Positions 1-8,801 of a DNA stretch of 64,000 nucleotides are shown piece by piece (the first letter of the stretch is position 1; each line of letters begins with the position of its first letter). Under the pieces are notes generated by a model, which was not told the origin of the DNA, did no database searches, and saw only the letters and a list, made by a program, of their open reading frames with translations. Location of the stretch: positions 352,218 to 416,217 of the forward strand of contig NZ_JACHCM010000001.1 of NCBI RefSeq assembly GCF_014200755.1. The letters run 5' to 3'. Both the position numbers and the translations under genes were made by a program. The DNA comes from Rhodanobacter sp. ANJX3. GTDB lineage: Bacteria > Pseudomonadota > Gammaproteobacteria > Xanthomonadales > Rhodanobacteraceae.

Positions 1-509
1 CCGCCGTCGGGCTTGCCCTTCTGGGTCCAATAGAGGAAGCCACCTTCTGGATCGATCGCAACTCCGACGCAGTGACGGCGACGATCGCGGCGCTCCTCCT
101 CCGTTGAGCCTGTTTGAACAAGGATCGTCACCTCTGAGCCGTCGAGCCGGGCGCGCATGACGCGCAGCCCCTCGCGATCGCACCAGTAGATGAAGCTGCG
201 CTTTGCATCGCACTGCATTTGCTTCGGTGTGAAGGTTCCACCCTTTGGCACGATGGTCGTTCGGTTCTTACCATCGAAATCTACCCGTTCGATGGAGCCG
301 TCATTGACAAAGAAGTCTTCGCCATCATGGCTCGTGCCCATGTAGGTCCAGAAGATGTGACGGTGGATGGGGTCGATCGCGATGCCGTCAGGCGCTACGC
401 CGAGGTCGGCCACCAGAGTCTGGATGTCGCCGCCGTCAGGGGACGCCGACAAGAGGCGGGACGGATTGCCGATATTCAGCAGGAGAAGCCTGTCCGAGGA
501 CGTGGTCAT
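1..509 (-). CDS. YWTD/SMP-30-like beta-propeller protein, 3' end cut by window edge
   Basis: This minus-strand frame is open from an ATG at 509 to the window edge (169 codons seen). A GGAG stands about 10 bases before the start. The protein has no signal peptide. It carries repeated blade-like segments: GIAIDPIHRHIFWTYMG, SFIYWCDREG and VAIDPEGGFLYWTQKGK. This spacing of IxWxxxx and IDP motifs is typical of YWTD (LDL-receptor-type) or SMP-30/YncE-type propellers. It lies 34 bases after the CoA-transferase stop, so it is probably the last known gene of the operon starting at 4333. The substrate or partner is unknown. The fold call is inference from motif pattern. Confidence 0.75.
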   Translation of the reverse strand, partial: MTTSSDRLLLLNIGNPSRLLSASPDGGDIQTLVADLGVAPDGIAIDPIHRHIFWTYMGTSHDGEDFFVNDGSIERVDFDGKNRTTIVPKGGTFTPKQMQCDAKRSFIYWCDREGLRVMRARLDGSEVTILVQTGSTEEERRDRRRHCVGVAIDPEGGFLYWTQKGKPDG

Positions 510-543
510 GTGTTTGTCTCCAAGAGGGGGTTGTGGTCGGCGT

Positions 544-2040
544 TCAAAGCCACTGCGGTTGCGCGGCACCACGGGGTTCCAGCACGAAGCGGTAGTGGCC
601 CGGCGTCTCGGTCATCTCGACCTGCTCGGTCACCCCGGTATAGAGTCCTAATGGGGTGACGGCGCTGAACTGGTCGGGCGCCACATAGGTGTGCTCGTCG
701 GCGGAGCCAGCCGTCTCCGCGGCGAAGGCCTTGTCGAAGATGCCCATCGATATCAGCCAAAGCGTCACCTTCGACAGCGACACCACCACCTTGTAGCTGC
801 CGCCTTCGACCGCTCTCCGCTTCAATGCCTGGAGGACGCCTATGGTCGCAAGCCAGCCGGCGACGTAGTCGTTGACTACTTTGATAGGTGGGGGAGCGGG
901 TTTATCGTCACTACCTTCCAAGCAAAACAGGCCCATCGTCAAGCCCGTAGACACGTCAAAGCCTACGCGGTCGGACCATGGGCCCTGTTGATTGGCATAG
1001 ACAACTTGAGCATGAATGAGCCCCGGAAAATTCTTGCAAAGCGCATCGGCGGTGAGCTCGTGACGTTCAAGATAACCAGGGCGCCGGTTTGAGTAGAAGA
1101 TGTCGGCTCCGCCCATCAGTTCCATGAATTTGGCGCGCGCTTCGGCGTCTTTAATACGCAATGTCGCTGACCGCACACCGACGTTAGAGGTATAGAGGAA
1201 CACGTTGTGTTCCCAGTCCTCCGGCGCCCAGATATTGAGGGCGTCGGCCCCGTGCAAGGCCAGGGCTCGCCCGATGGACGCACCAGCGATCACGTGCGCC
1301 AGGCCCAATGCCCGGATACCTGACAAGGGGTCGCGGCCATTGGGGGCGAACGGCTTGGGTTCGCTCTCAGTGATCTTCTGCACGGAAATCAGGGGGAAAT
1401 CCCGCAGGCCTTGGCGAAACACATCCATCCCAAGGATTTGCTTCAGCGGTCGCGCGAGAGGCATAACGACGCCCGCGTCGACGGCGGCCTGTTCCAGGGC
1501 CTCGCTATCCCATTGCTTGATCGCCTTGGCGACGAGATCCGGTGTGCTCGGTACACCGAGTAGCGTGGCCATCTTGAGATGGATCTGCGGGTAAGGGTTA
1601 GTAGGCAGAACCCACTTGCCATCCTTGGTTTCGTACATCAAGGCGAAGTACGGATTGTCAGGGTCGGAATACATGCCGCCGTCGTAGCCATTCACCGTTT
1701 CCCACTTCCGGTCGATGAAAGGACTGAAGCGGCGTAGCGCCTTGCGCACATCGACTTGGATGTCTTGCGAGCGTCCGGTTCGCAGGCGCCAGATCGAGGC
1801 GATCTGCAGGGCTTTCGCGGCCAAGGCGACGGCGGCCATGGATCCGAAGCGCACCACACTCGGGACAATCGGATCCTTACCGTAGAAGGACAGCCGGCCG
1901 CCGCTTTCAGACGAGGTGGCACCGACGCTGTTCAGCACGGCCTCCGTCTCCGCAGCTAAGTCGAAATCGCAGCTTGTGGAGCGGTTCGACAGGTTGAACT
2001 CAAGCTGCTTGGTAAATTTCTCACCGGCTTCGACAGACAT
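544..2040 (-). CDS. CaiB/BaiF-type (family III) CoA-transferase
   Basis: The 498-residue protein belongs to the family III CoA-transferases, which move CoA between carboxylic acids through an aspartyl-CoA intermediate. The family's usual N-terminal motif is recognisable as GIRALGLAHVIAG...GADALNIW, but it starts only near residue 240. It is followed by SNRRPGYLERHEL and then GFDVSTGLTMG, which holds the expected acyl-carrying aspartate. The first 230 residues instead resemble the C-terminal lobe of the family (DGKWVLP, then LLGVP), so the domain order looks permuted. AGGAAG lies 5 bases before the start. It sits 32 bases after the NADH dehydrogenase gene and is probably co-transcribed with it. 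It likely activates the acid oxidised by the 3-hydroxyacyl-CoA dehydrogenase, but the substrate is not known. Confidence 0.85.
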   Translation of the reverse strand: MSVEAGEKFTKQLEFNLSNRSTSCDFDLAAETEAVLNSVGATSSESGGRLSFYGKDPIVPSVVRFGSMAAVALAAKALQIASIWRLRTGRSQDIQVDVRKALRRFSPFIDRKWETVNGYDGGMYSDPDNPYFALMYETKDGKWVLPTNPYPQIHLKMATLLGVPSTPDLVAKAIKQWDSEALEQAAVDAGVVMPLARPLKQILGMDVFRQGLRDFPLISVQKITESEPKPFAPNGRDPLSGIRALGLAHVIAGASIGRALALHGADALNIWAPEDWEHNVFLYTSNVGVRSATLRIKDAEARAKFMELMGGADIFYSNRRPGYLERHELTADALCKNFPGLIHAQVVYANQQGPWSDRVGFDVSTGLTMGLFCLEGSDDKPAPPPIKVVNDYVAGWLATIGVLQALKRRAVEGGSYKVVVSLSKVTLWLISMGIFDKAFAAETAGSADEHTYVAPDQFSAVTPLGLYTGVTEQVEMTETPGHYRFVLEPRGAAQPQWL

Positions 2041-2072
2041 GTTGACTTCCTGGATGGGAATATGTGAGTAAT

Positions 2073-3374
2073 TCAGTGGAGCTTGACGGGGGGCGCCGTG
2101 ATTCGGCGGAGACGATCAGCCAGTGCGAGGACAGCGGTCCGGCCCCAGCCGATCAGTGCACCGCGGTGCATCAGCTGGAGCGCTGAGTAGAGGACCTTGG
2201 GAGTCAGCCCGCGGAAGGTGATGGGGCTGCGTGCTGCGCGGGGTAATTCGCCAGCGGCAGGCGCGGTCCCGAGCGAAACCAAGGAACCCATCGGCCGATA
2301 AACGAAAGGGCGTGATGCGATCTTTGCCGGTGGCGCTGCCAGCTGCTTGGCAAGATAGTCAGCTTGCTGATGCGCGACCTGCGCCGTCGCCGGCAACGGG
2401 CGTTGCGTAGACGGATCGAGGGTCAGGGCGCAGTCACCTAGAGCGTAGATATCGTTAACGCCCTGGCAGCGCAGGTGGTCATCGCAGACCAATCGTCGCG
2501 ATCGGTCGACGGTAATTCCTTCGAGAGTCGCGGCTAGTGGCCGGCCGATGATGCCGGAAGCCCATACCTTCATCACGCACGGAACGAACTCGCCACCCTT
2601 GAGGAAGAGCCCTTCCGCGGTAATCCGCTCCACGCCGGCGTTTAAATGGACCCGTACACCAAACCGCTTGAGCGCGGTCATGGCGTACGCAGATGTCGAT
2701 GGGTCGCTGTTAGCAAGCACTCGTGGCGCCATGTCCACCAGCGTGATGTCGAGCTGCTCGGCAGGCATCAATCCACCGAAGCGATGCATGGCGCTTACGG
2801 CATGGTGGAGTTCCGCGGCCAGCTCAACACCCGTGGCACCCGCACCGACGATGCCAATGCTCAGGCGTTCAAGCGCGCCGTCCGAGACCCGGACCGCTTG
2901 TTCCAAGAGGTGACGTTGAAAGGCGAGCGCCTGGTCACCACTGTCCAGCATGTGGCAGTACTCAGCCACGCCTTCGATGCCGAAGTCGTTGACCTGCGAA
3001 CCGAATGCCAACACCAACTGGTCGTACTGGAGGTCGCGCGGACCCAAGAGATCGCCGCCCTGGGAGTCCTTGACGGCAGCCAGAGAGATGGTTTTAGCAA
3101 AAGGGGCGAGACCGACTAGGGCGCCCAGGCGAAATTGAAAATGGTTCGCCCGCCCAAGCGCCAGATAAGAGGTTTCGTCTTCACCGGCCCCGAGAAGGCC
3201 GGCGGCCACTTCGTGCAAGCGCGGCTTCCAGAGGTGATGGGTTGCGCAGTCAACCAGTGTCACGTTCATGGTTGAGCGGCCGAACCGTCGGCCCAGCGCC
3301 GCCGCCAGTTCGGCGCCGCCAGCGCCCCCGCCAACAATGACGATGTTCTTCGTACTGGCGGGTATCTGGCTCAT
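2073..3374 (-). CDS. ndh: Type II NADH dehydrogenase (FAD-dependent, non-proton-pumping)
   Basis: The 433-residue protein has two dinucleotide-binding motifs: IVIVGGGAGGAELAA near residue 11 (FAD) and IGIVGAGATGVELAAEL near the middle (NAD(P)H). It also has the late FAD motif DIYALGDCAL. This order is that of NDH-2 enzymes, which pass electrons from NADH to quinone at the inner membrane face. The start codon overlaps the stop of the upstream dehydrogenase by four bases (ATGA), so translation is probably coupled. Finding an NDH-2 inside a CoA-ester catabolic operon is unusual. It may reoxidise the NADH made by its neighbour; this is inference. A related sulfide:quinone or ferredoxin reductase role cannot be excluded. 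Confidence 0.85.
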   Translation of the reverse strand: MSQIPASTKNIVIVGGGAGGAELAAALGRRFGRSTMNVTLVDCATHHLWKPRLHEVAAGLLGAGEDETSYLALGRANHFQFRLGALVGLAPFAKTISLAAVKDSQGGDLLGPRDLQYDQLVLAFGSQVNDFGIEGVAEYCHMLDSGDQALAFQRHLLEQAVRVSDGALERLSIGIVGAGATGVELAAELHHAVSAMHRFGGLMPAEQLDITLVDMAPRVLANSDPSTSAYAMTALKRFGVRVHLNAGVERITAEGLFLKGGEFVPCVMKVWASGIIGRPLAATLEGITVDRSRRLVCDDHLRCQGVNDIYALGDCALTLDPSTQRPLPATAQVAHQQADYLAKQLAAPPAKIASRPFVYRPMGSLVSLGTAPAAGELPRAARSPITFRGLTPKVLYSALQLMHRGALIGWGRTAVLALADRLRRITAPPVKLH

Positions 3375-4333
3375 GCCGGGCTCTGGACTTGAGCCAATCC
3401 ATTGATGACAGCCACTTCCTTGTCGTCGCGGACTTCCGATAAAGCGTAGAAGGACGAGGTCCCGTAGGTAGTCGCGAGCTGTTTGGCGAGCAGCGCCTTG
3501 GTGGCGTCGTCAAAGCTGGCCTTTCCTAGATGCTTCCACGCGAGCTCCATCGGTGGGCCAAGGTGCTCAATGAAGTGGGAAAGGCCGCCCGGTCCCCCAC
3601 CAAGGTGGAACGACAGGAAAGGACCCGATGTCGCCCAGCGGATTCCAAGGGAACTGGTAACCACGTCGTCGAGCTGGTCCAAGCTGACCACGCCTTCGGC
3701 GACGAGAAAAACGGATTCCTGGAAGATTGCCGCTTGCAGCCGGTTCGCTACGAACCCGGGAATCTCCTTCCTGATCTCCAGTGCAATCTTGCCTACACCT
3801 CTGTAGAAAGCGAGTGCCTTCGCCGTGATCTCCGGGTCCGTCTTCGGTGTCGGGACGACCTCTACCAGCGGCATCAGGTGAGGCGGATTGAAGGGGTGGC
3901 CGATCAGTAGTCGTGACTGGTCAACCATCTGAGTGAACTGCGCCGAAGCGGGGATAGTCGAGCTCGATGAAAAAAGCAGTGCGTGCTTAGGTGCGGCTGC
4001 TTCGATGGTCTTCCACAGCGCCTGCTTGAACTCGACCTTTTCTGGTGCGCACTCCTGGACGATGTCCGCCTTAACGACTGCCTTGGCATTGTCCTTTTCA
4101 AAGGAGAGGTTTGCCTCGACATCGGTTGCCTTGTAACCAAGCGCTTTGAGCGCAGGCAGGGCCGCGGTTATCAGGGCCTCAGCCTTTGATTCAATCTCTG
4201 GGTCGGGATCACTGATTATCACCTTGAGTCCGTTGACTAGAAACAGCGCAGCCCAGGAAGCGCCGATCACGCCGCCACCTATGACAACAGCTGTCTTTCC
4301 AGCGTAGGAATTTATCGAACTGAGGGTATGCAT
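3371..4333 (-). CDS. 3-hydroxyacyl-CoA dehydrogenase family protein
   Basis: The 320-residue protein starts with a Rossmann motif (VVIGGGVIGASWAALF, residues 16-31), then an acidic residue in ISDPDPE that favours NAD over NADP. HPFNPPHLMPLVEVV and KEIPGFVANRLQ are the catalytic His and C-terminal-domain motifs of the 3-hydroxyacyl-CoA dehydrogenase superfamily. Its length matches short members such as carnitine 3-dehydrogenase, L-gulonate 3-dehydrogenase (lambda-crystallin) and 3-hydroxybutyryl-CoA dehydrogenase. The substrate cannot be fixed from sequence. Together with the CaiB-like CoA-transferase a carnitine-like or hydroxy-acid pathway is plausible. GGAG lies 8 bases before the ATG. It is the first gene of the minus-strand operon. 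Confidence 0.85.
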   Translation of the reverse strand: MHTLSSINSYAGKTAVVIGGGVIGASWAALFLVNGLKVIISDPDPEIESKAEALITAALPALKALGYKATDVEANLSFEKDNAKAVVKADIVQECAPEKVEFKQALWKTIEAAAPKHALLFSSSSTIPASAQFTQMVDQSRLLIGHPFNPPHLMPLVEVVPTPKTDPEITAKALAFYRGVGKIALEIRKEIPGFVANRLQAAIFQESVFLVAEGVVSLDQLDDVVTSSLGIRWATSGPFLSFHLGGGPGGLSHFIEHLGPPMELAWKHLGKASFDDATKALLAKQLATTYGTSSFYALSEVRDDKEVAVINGLAQVQSPA

Positions 4334-4873
4334 GATTCGTCTCCACGATGGTGCGGGGGGATGGAGCTCTGATCCCGAGCGAGGGCGTCACTGACAAGGC
4401 TATCGGTGAGCGCGATGCTGACGCATCCCCAAAACGAGGGGCTACCTGGACACACTCGCAGGACATGCTCAATCTTTCTCAACACGCGAATCGGCTGAAA
4501 TCCGCGACGAGGATCTAGTTCAACGTGGTAGTTGCATCGGGATCCAAGTTCGCTTGGTCCGGATTGAGTTGGCCACTATCTGTTCGCTCCGGATAAAAAG
4601 ATGCCGAGGTTTTGTGGCATCTAGTCTCCGATGATCAGATCGGTCACGAAATGATCGGATCGGCCATGTTCATGATTGGATCAGCTAAACCGTTGATAGG
4701 AGAAGCCACCTGACTACCTGTCCGGCACACAGCTCGGGAATCGCACGCGACTTTAAAAATAGGGACGTCGGCCACACTGGTTTACAGGATTTCCGCAGCG
4801 ATAACTTCGTCCTACGGTCGGTACGGGTGAGACAATAGTCACAATTCGCTAAAGCCACGCTGGGAAGGTGATT
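4334..4873. other. Non-coding stretch of 540 bases upstream of the catabolic operon
   Basis: I see no convincing gene on either strand. The stretch should hold the promoter of the minus-strand operon that begins at 4333. It contains three 20-base imperfect direct repeats (4631-4691) and a small hairpin with arms AGATGCC/GGCATCT at 4599-4605 and 4616-4622. Base composition is less GC-rich than the genes around it. Confidence 0.6.
4631..4691. repeat. Three tandem imperfect 20-base direct repeats
   Basis: Units start at 4631, 4651 and 4672, each opening with ATGAT followed by (C/T)(A/G)GATC(G/A)G. The first two units differ at only a few positions over 20 bases; the third is more diverged and is shifted by one base. 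Two-turn spacing like this is usual for operator arrays. The array lies about 300 bases upstream of the catabolic operon start, so it may bind that operon's regulator. No candidate regulator gene is adjacent. Confidence 0.6.
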
Positions 4874-5014
4874 ATGGCCAAGTTATCGAAGGTGGCAGAG
4901 TGCATGGCTTCGCATCTAGGACACATTGCCGCTGGCATGGCGCGCATACTTCAAGGCAAGATCGCGCAAACTTCTCGGGCCTTAAATTCTCGGCATTTAT
5001 TCGAGCTCCCTTAG
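4874..5014 (+). CDS. Possible small protein, 46 residues, unknown function
   Basis: A short open frame starts with ATG at 4874, preceded by a good ribosome binding site (GGGAAGGTG, about 4 bases upstream), and stops at 5012-5014. The predicted product begins MAKLSKVAECMASHLGHI and contains an alanine-rich, potentially amphipathic helix followed by a basic stretch. It precedes the cysteine-cluster gene by 56 bases. I do not recognise it. It could be a real small gene or a leader; the strong binding site is the only support. Confidence 0.3.
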   Translation: MAKLSKVAECMASHLGHIAAGMARILQGKIAQTSRALNSRHLFELP

Positions 5015-5070
5015 GGCGATGCGCGCGGGCGGGGCACAGTGAGAGACGTTCACTCAAGAGATCAAGCTCG

Positions 5071-5709
5071 ATGACACGATGGATCGATAACCCTGAAATA
5101 AATCCCACCTGGGCTGTAGTTCATGCCCATGAAAACGCTAGGCGCTTGGAGGCGGGTGTTTCCCCTTCGATCCAGGCTGACGAAAAAGTAATGCCAGAGA
5201 CGATTGCTGCTACGGCGGGCACACCAATAGAGCAGTTGCAAATACTTCACCAAAGAATAGCGCCGATTTATAAGGCGATCGGCCCGTTCACGGCTTGCCG
5301 GCGGGCCTGCAGTTCGTGTTGCTACTACAAAGTCGATGTATACCCCTTGGAAGCCGAACTCATCGCTCAATCGCTCGATCTGCCGTTGCCGTCGCTACCG
5401 GCGAGCCATCAGCCTGGGCACGGAAGACGCTGCCCCTTCCTCACCAAAAAAGCCACGTGCGGAATCTACGCCGTGAGGCCTATGGTGTGCCGACAGCATG
5501 TGATGCTTACAGAAACCAACTATTGGTGTTTGGCGGCACGGGCCCATCAAGTCAAGCTACCTTTAATGCGCTTGACGGGCATCGATGAAGCATTTGTCGA
5601 GATCGTCAAACGGGATGGCCGCAGCCAGCCGAGCCAGATACGCGACCTTCGTGATTACTTTCCGACTTCCCCTGTCACGAGTAGCGCAGGCGAATCCCTC
5701 TCACCTTGA
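5071..5709 (+). CDS. YkgJ-type cysteine-cluster protein
   Basis: This 212-residue protein has the CxxxCxxCC cluster ACRRACSSCCYY near residue 76. It is followed by RCPFL, TCGIYAVRPMVCR and a further Cys in YWCLA. The order of cysteine block, CPFL, C-x-IY, RP-x-x-CR is diagnostic of the YkgJ family, thought to bind zinc or an iron-sulfur cluster; its role is poorly known. I chose the ATG at 5071 because AAGAG lies about 10 bases before it. The frame is open further upstream (to 4900), but that part encodes an Arg/His-rich sequence with no protein character. It sits alone between two defence-like or catabolic blocks. Confidence 0.75.
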   Translation: MTRWIDNPEINPTWAVVHAHENARRLEAGVSPSIQADEKVMPETIAATAGTPIEQLQILHQRIAPIYKAIGPFTACRRACSSCCYYKVDVYPLEAELIAQSLDLPLPSLPASHQPGHGRRCPFLTKKATCGIYAVRPMVCRQHVMLTETNYWCLAARAHQVKLPLMRLTGIDEAFVEIVKRDGRSQPSQIRDLRDYFPTSPVTSSAGESLSP

Positions 5710-5991
5710 GTGGCGCGGCGATTTGGAAGGGTTATCGGGGGTGGGGCATACGCTCTCTACGGCCTTTGGTGGGTGCTCTGTTGGGTGTGTTCGCGAGGTC
5801 AGTCAGACCTCTGCTGGCCCGCCTGGCGGCATGCGCATCGTCATTGAATCGGAACGGCCAGGCACGGCTCCGGTGCCGTCGGTGTCCCTTACCAAAGCAC
5901 TGATGAGGCGATCACCTGTGGTCACCTCACCCAGCCATTCAAGCCGTTCTTGATGAAACGTAAACGCCGACTCAATAGAAGTTATGCCTAG

Positions 5992-7140
5992 TTGGGATAT
6001 TCGTCGCAGGGTGCGTCAAGGCAGAATATAGTGGGTCGAAAGGGATCCATCTATCCCAACCCTGGCCCGCGGGCGAACCCTACCAGGGGCCTATACTCAG
6101 GCACCGCGGAACTCATCAACACCACCAAGCACCAGCACTATCTGCCCCAGGTGGAGCAGCGATTGAATGCGGCCAACCCTGGGGCGGCGCGTGACCGACA
6201 GCGGATTTATTCGTTCAAGTTGGTGGACCGCGAGCAACGGACCTTGCAGTTGGAAAACCCAAAGGGCCGTTTGATTTCCGAGAACTCGGCTATCCGTGAT
6301 CTTTTCAGTTTCGATGTGGCACCGGACAACGGCTTGAGGGCCAACTTTGAAACGCTGTTCGGCCGATACGAAGGCGTTGTCAAAGCCACCACAGTGCGAG
6401 TGTTGGATCGCCTGAAGGCAGACGGCGCCGCTTGGGCGAACGGAAGGGATTTCAAAGAGGTGGATCCTTCGTTTCATCAGGATTTGAAGATGCTGTTCAC
6501 CGCGAAGATCTTGAACTTCGCCCGAAACCCCTATTGCGTCGAAAAGGTTCTGAACACATTTGGTGTGCTCGCCAACTATGAGCCGACGTGCCCTCAGAAA
6601 CGCGCTTACTTCGAGCGCATCCTCAACGGACGACGGCCCCATCAGCAATGGCTCTGTCAGGAACTGGGCATCACCGATCAAAACTATGTGGACTGGTTGA
6701 AAGCGCTCTTCATGCTGTTTGTCGAACGTGACAAGGGCGAGGGCGACGAAAACAGCATTCTCGCTGGCATGATGACCAGTCTCTTTGAAGGGCCGCAGGG
6801 TGCGGTGGGCGTCATGATCTGCACCTATGCCGATCCCGTGTGCTTGGTCTCGGATCGCGCATTCAGCACCAGCGTCCGAGAAAATGGGAAAGACGGATTT
6901 GATTTCAATCTGACGTCGCACGCCTTCATTCGCTACGTGTTCGGCCGGTTGGACGCCTTGGTGCCACATGCACCATCGTGGGTCGTGCAGGGCTATCACC
7001 GGCCACCCAACGAGCTGTTTTTTCACCACCGATCGGACGACATGACCCAGCTGGGTGGCTACAACAGAAATGTGATCTATCAGTGTGCCCAGCGTGTTTA
7101 CTCGGCCATGAAGGTGCCGGTGATCCCACCCATGGATTGA
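5992..7140 (+). CDS. DUF4238-type protein, possible defence-island gene
   Basis: The product (up to 382 residues) contains the hallmark KHQHYLPQ near residue 45. Further conserved-looking blocks are FARNPYCVEKVL, a core FVERDKGEGDEN, and a C-terminal YADPVCLVSDRAF segment. The HHYLP-type motif early in the chain is characteristic of DUF4238 proteins, which have no settled function but are often found in variable islands. The start is uncertain. An in-frame TAG at 5989-5991 bounds it, leaving TTG 5992 or GTG 6031 as the only plausible starts before the motif; neither has a strong ribosome site. It is transcribed toward the minus-strand defence block. Confidence 0.6.
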   Translation: MGYSSQGASRQNIVGRKGSIYPNPGPRANPTRGLYSGTAELINTTKHQHYLPQVEQRLNAANPGAARDRQRIYSFKLVDREQRTLQLENPKGRLISENSAIRDLFSFDVAPDNGLRANFETLFGRYEGVVKATTVRVLDRLKADGAAWANGRDFKEVDPSFHQDLKMLFTAKILNFARNPYCVEKVLNTFGVLANYEPTCPQKRAYFERILNGRRPHQQWLCQELGITDQNYVDWLKALFMLFVERDKGEGDENSILAGMMTSLFEGPQGAVGVMICTYADPVCLVSDRAFSTSVRENGKDGFDFNLTSHAFIRYVFGRLDALVPHAPSWVVQGYHRPPNELFFHHRSDDMTQLGGYNRNVIYQCAQRVYSAMKVPVIPPMD

Positions 7141-7894
7141 CCGATCGTTTTGGAACGCCGTGGGAAGTGAATGCCGCTCAAATCGCTGTCTAGATCGGCC
7201 GCCTTCCAACGAAGACGTATTTCGATTGGACGCTGTCGGCGTCCGGAGGATTGACTTAGGGGCGTCGTGATTCGGCGCGCGGGTGTCGGGTGAACAGTGC
7301 GCAAGCAACGTGCGAGTTCACGGTGGATGGTTTCGTCGGTCGTGAAGAGGAAGTCGTTACCATGACCCAAACCAAAGGTGACACAGATGAGTCAGCGGTT
7401 GCAGCCCTTTCCGATGGAAGAGAGAACGATGCGTTGTCCCTTGGCGCAGCGAGGCGTTTGCCTTGTTTACCAGCAGCACCGCGTCAACGGGATCAGCTCG
7501 GCAAGGTCTGGGATCAGCCGTGACGTCGAGTGCGGCGACGAACTCTCCTGTGCCCACGCGGGGGCGCCAGCGTGTCCCGCCCAACAATGCTGAGGGGGCG
7601 TTGACCTCGAGGCACCGTGATGCCAGGCCCACCCGGCTTTTCGTTTCTACCGCGGGAGGGCGCCGGCGCGTCAGGGTGTCGAGTCGGCGACCTTGGGGGC
7701 ATCCGGTGTGGGCGTCGCAACGTCTTGGGATGCAGCCGCGTCACGTTGGATGTGCGGTTCCCCAGGTTCGAAAATCTCGGGGCCCTTTTCTGTTTACGGG
7801 GGGGCTCGCCCGGATTTGGCTGAAGGGACATCGGCACTTCTGCGAAAAACTTGACGATGAGCGAGAGCGATGGCTTCGACGGCGGCGCGCTTGT
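7141..7894. other. Intergenic stretch of 754 bases, no gene recognised
   Basis: Several open frames cross this interval on both strands, but none shows protein-like composition or a good ribosome site. It separates the plus-strand DUF4238-type gene from the converging minus-strand defence block. It may carry decayed sequence from an earlier insertion, but I cannot identify a source. Confidence 0.5.
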
Positions 7895-8671
7895 CTACGC
7901 GGGGGCCTTTTGCGTGAGGTTCAGCGTGATGCCTCCGCGCAAATCATCGCCGCTGAGCCGCCATGCAATGTCTCGCAAAGAGCCCACTTGGAGGGTATGG
8001 GGTCTCGTTCCCCTGGTCTCGGCGTTGAACGCAAACCGATATTCGCTTTGAAAGTCGAATTCTTTGCGCTTTCGCAGCAGCGCCTCTTTCGGAGTGAACT
8101 CACCACTGAACATTTCGGGATCGTAATACTCAACCAATCCGGCGGTGCCCCAATGCCGGTTCCCTTTGATGGTGGCGGCGACCCGATCAATGAAGGGACC
8201 TGCCTGGACCAGCACGACGTGTTCTCCGAACTTGGCAAGGTCCATCGGCACGCGCAGCGACCCGCCGATCACATCGCTTCCGTCCTTCACCACATCCACC
8301 AGGTGGTCGCTGTGCGCCGCGTAAAGACAGAAGAGGTGGACGTCGTTGAGAACCGTAGCTTCGACCTGGAACGGCGCGGCAAGTTGGTTTATGTCGAAAC
8401 TCGTGGTGTCATCGATCGTCACCGTGAGTTTGATGTCCCCCGGTTGTCGCCACGTGACGACGCCCTCGAAGGGGTCGCCACGCGTTTGGCCTTGTGGATC
8501 TTCGATGCCCTTGAAGTAGGACAATCGATTGCACCAGAGCTTTCCATCTAAAAAGGCGTCGGCATGCGCCCCGTCGGTGAACACCTTGATCAAGAAGAAG
8601 ATAGCGCGGCGGCCAGGCTCTTTTGAGTCAAGGGCAGCTTCATCGCGTTCGACACTCATTGTTGCACTCAT
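7895..8671 (-). CDS. Uncharacterised 258-residue protein downstream of Gabija
   Basis: The protein begins after a Ser/Glu-rich leader with FFLIKVFTDGAHADAFLDGK and then NRLSYFKGIEDPQGQ, RGDPFEG and, near the C-terminus, EFDFQSEYRF. The pattern (an early aromatic-Lys segment, a GDPFE motif, a late E-x-x-YRF motif) recalls DUF2971-like proteins. The match is weak and I would not assign a function. There are no membrane segments. A second Met (MSVERD) lies 5 codons in and could also be the start. It follows the HEPN-type gene by 130 bases on the same strand and may be the last gene of an extended Gabija operon. Confidence 0.65.
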   Translation of the reverse strand: MSATMSVERDEAALDSKEPGRRAIFFLIKVFTDGAHADAFLDGKLWCNRLSYFKGIEDPQGQTRGDPFEGVVTWRQPGDIKLTVTIDDTTSFDINQLAAPFQVEATVLNDVHLFCLYAAHSDHLVDVVKDGSDVIGGSLRVPMDLAKFGEHVVLVQAGPFIDRVAATIKGNRHWGTAGLVEYYDPEMFSGEFTPKEALLRKRKEFDFQSEYRFAFNAETRGTRPHTLQVGSLRDIAWRLSGDDLRGGITLNLTQKAPA

Positions 8672-8801
8672 GTTTGGTCGGGATGGCCCGGGAGTCTAAT
8701 GGGCGGCGCACCCCCACTAAAGGTTCGACAAGGCCCCCGCCACGGATTCAGGGGCATTCCGTCGTATGGGGGCAGCGGCCCTTTCAGCACTGCGCTTGGG
8801 C

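Noticed and set aside
4631-4691. Repeat array considered as a CRISPR
   Set aside because: The units are adjacent with no spacers, only three in number and 20 bases long, and no cas gene is near.
5706-5903. Short plus-strand frame directly after the cysteine-cluster gene
   Set aside because: It needs a TTG start without a ribosome site and encodes an Arg/Leu/Ala-rich sequence typical of non-coding GC-rich DNA.
7463-8551. Plus-strand frame opposite the 258-residue protein
   Set aside because: The minus-strand product has better amino-acid balance and continues the Gabija operon direction; the plus-strand frame begins in a region of low coding character.
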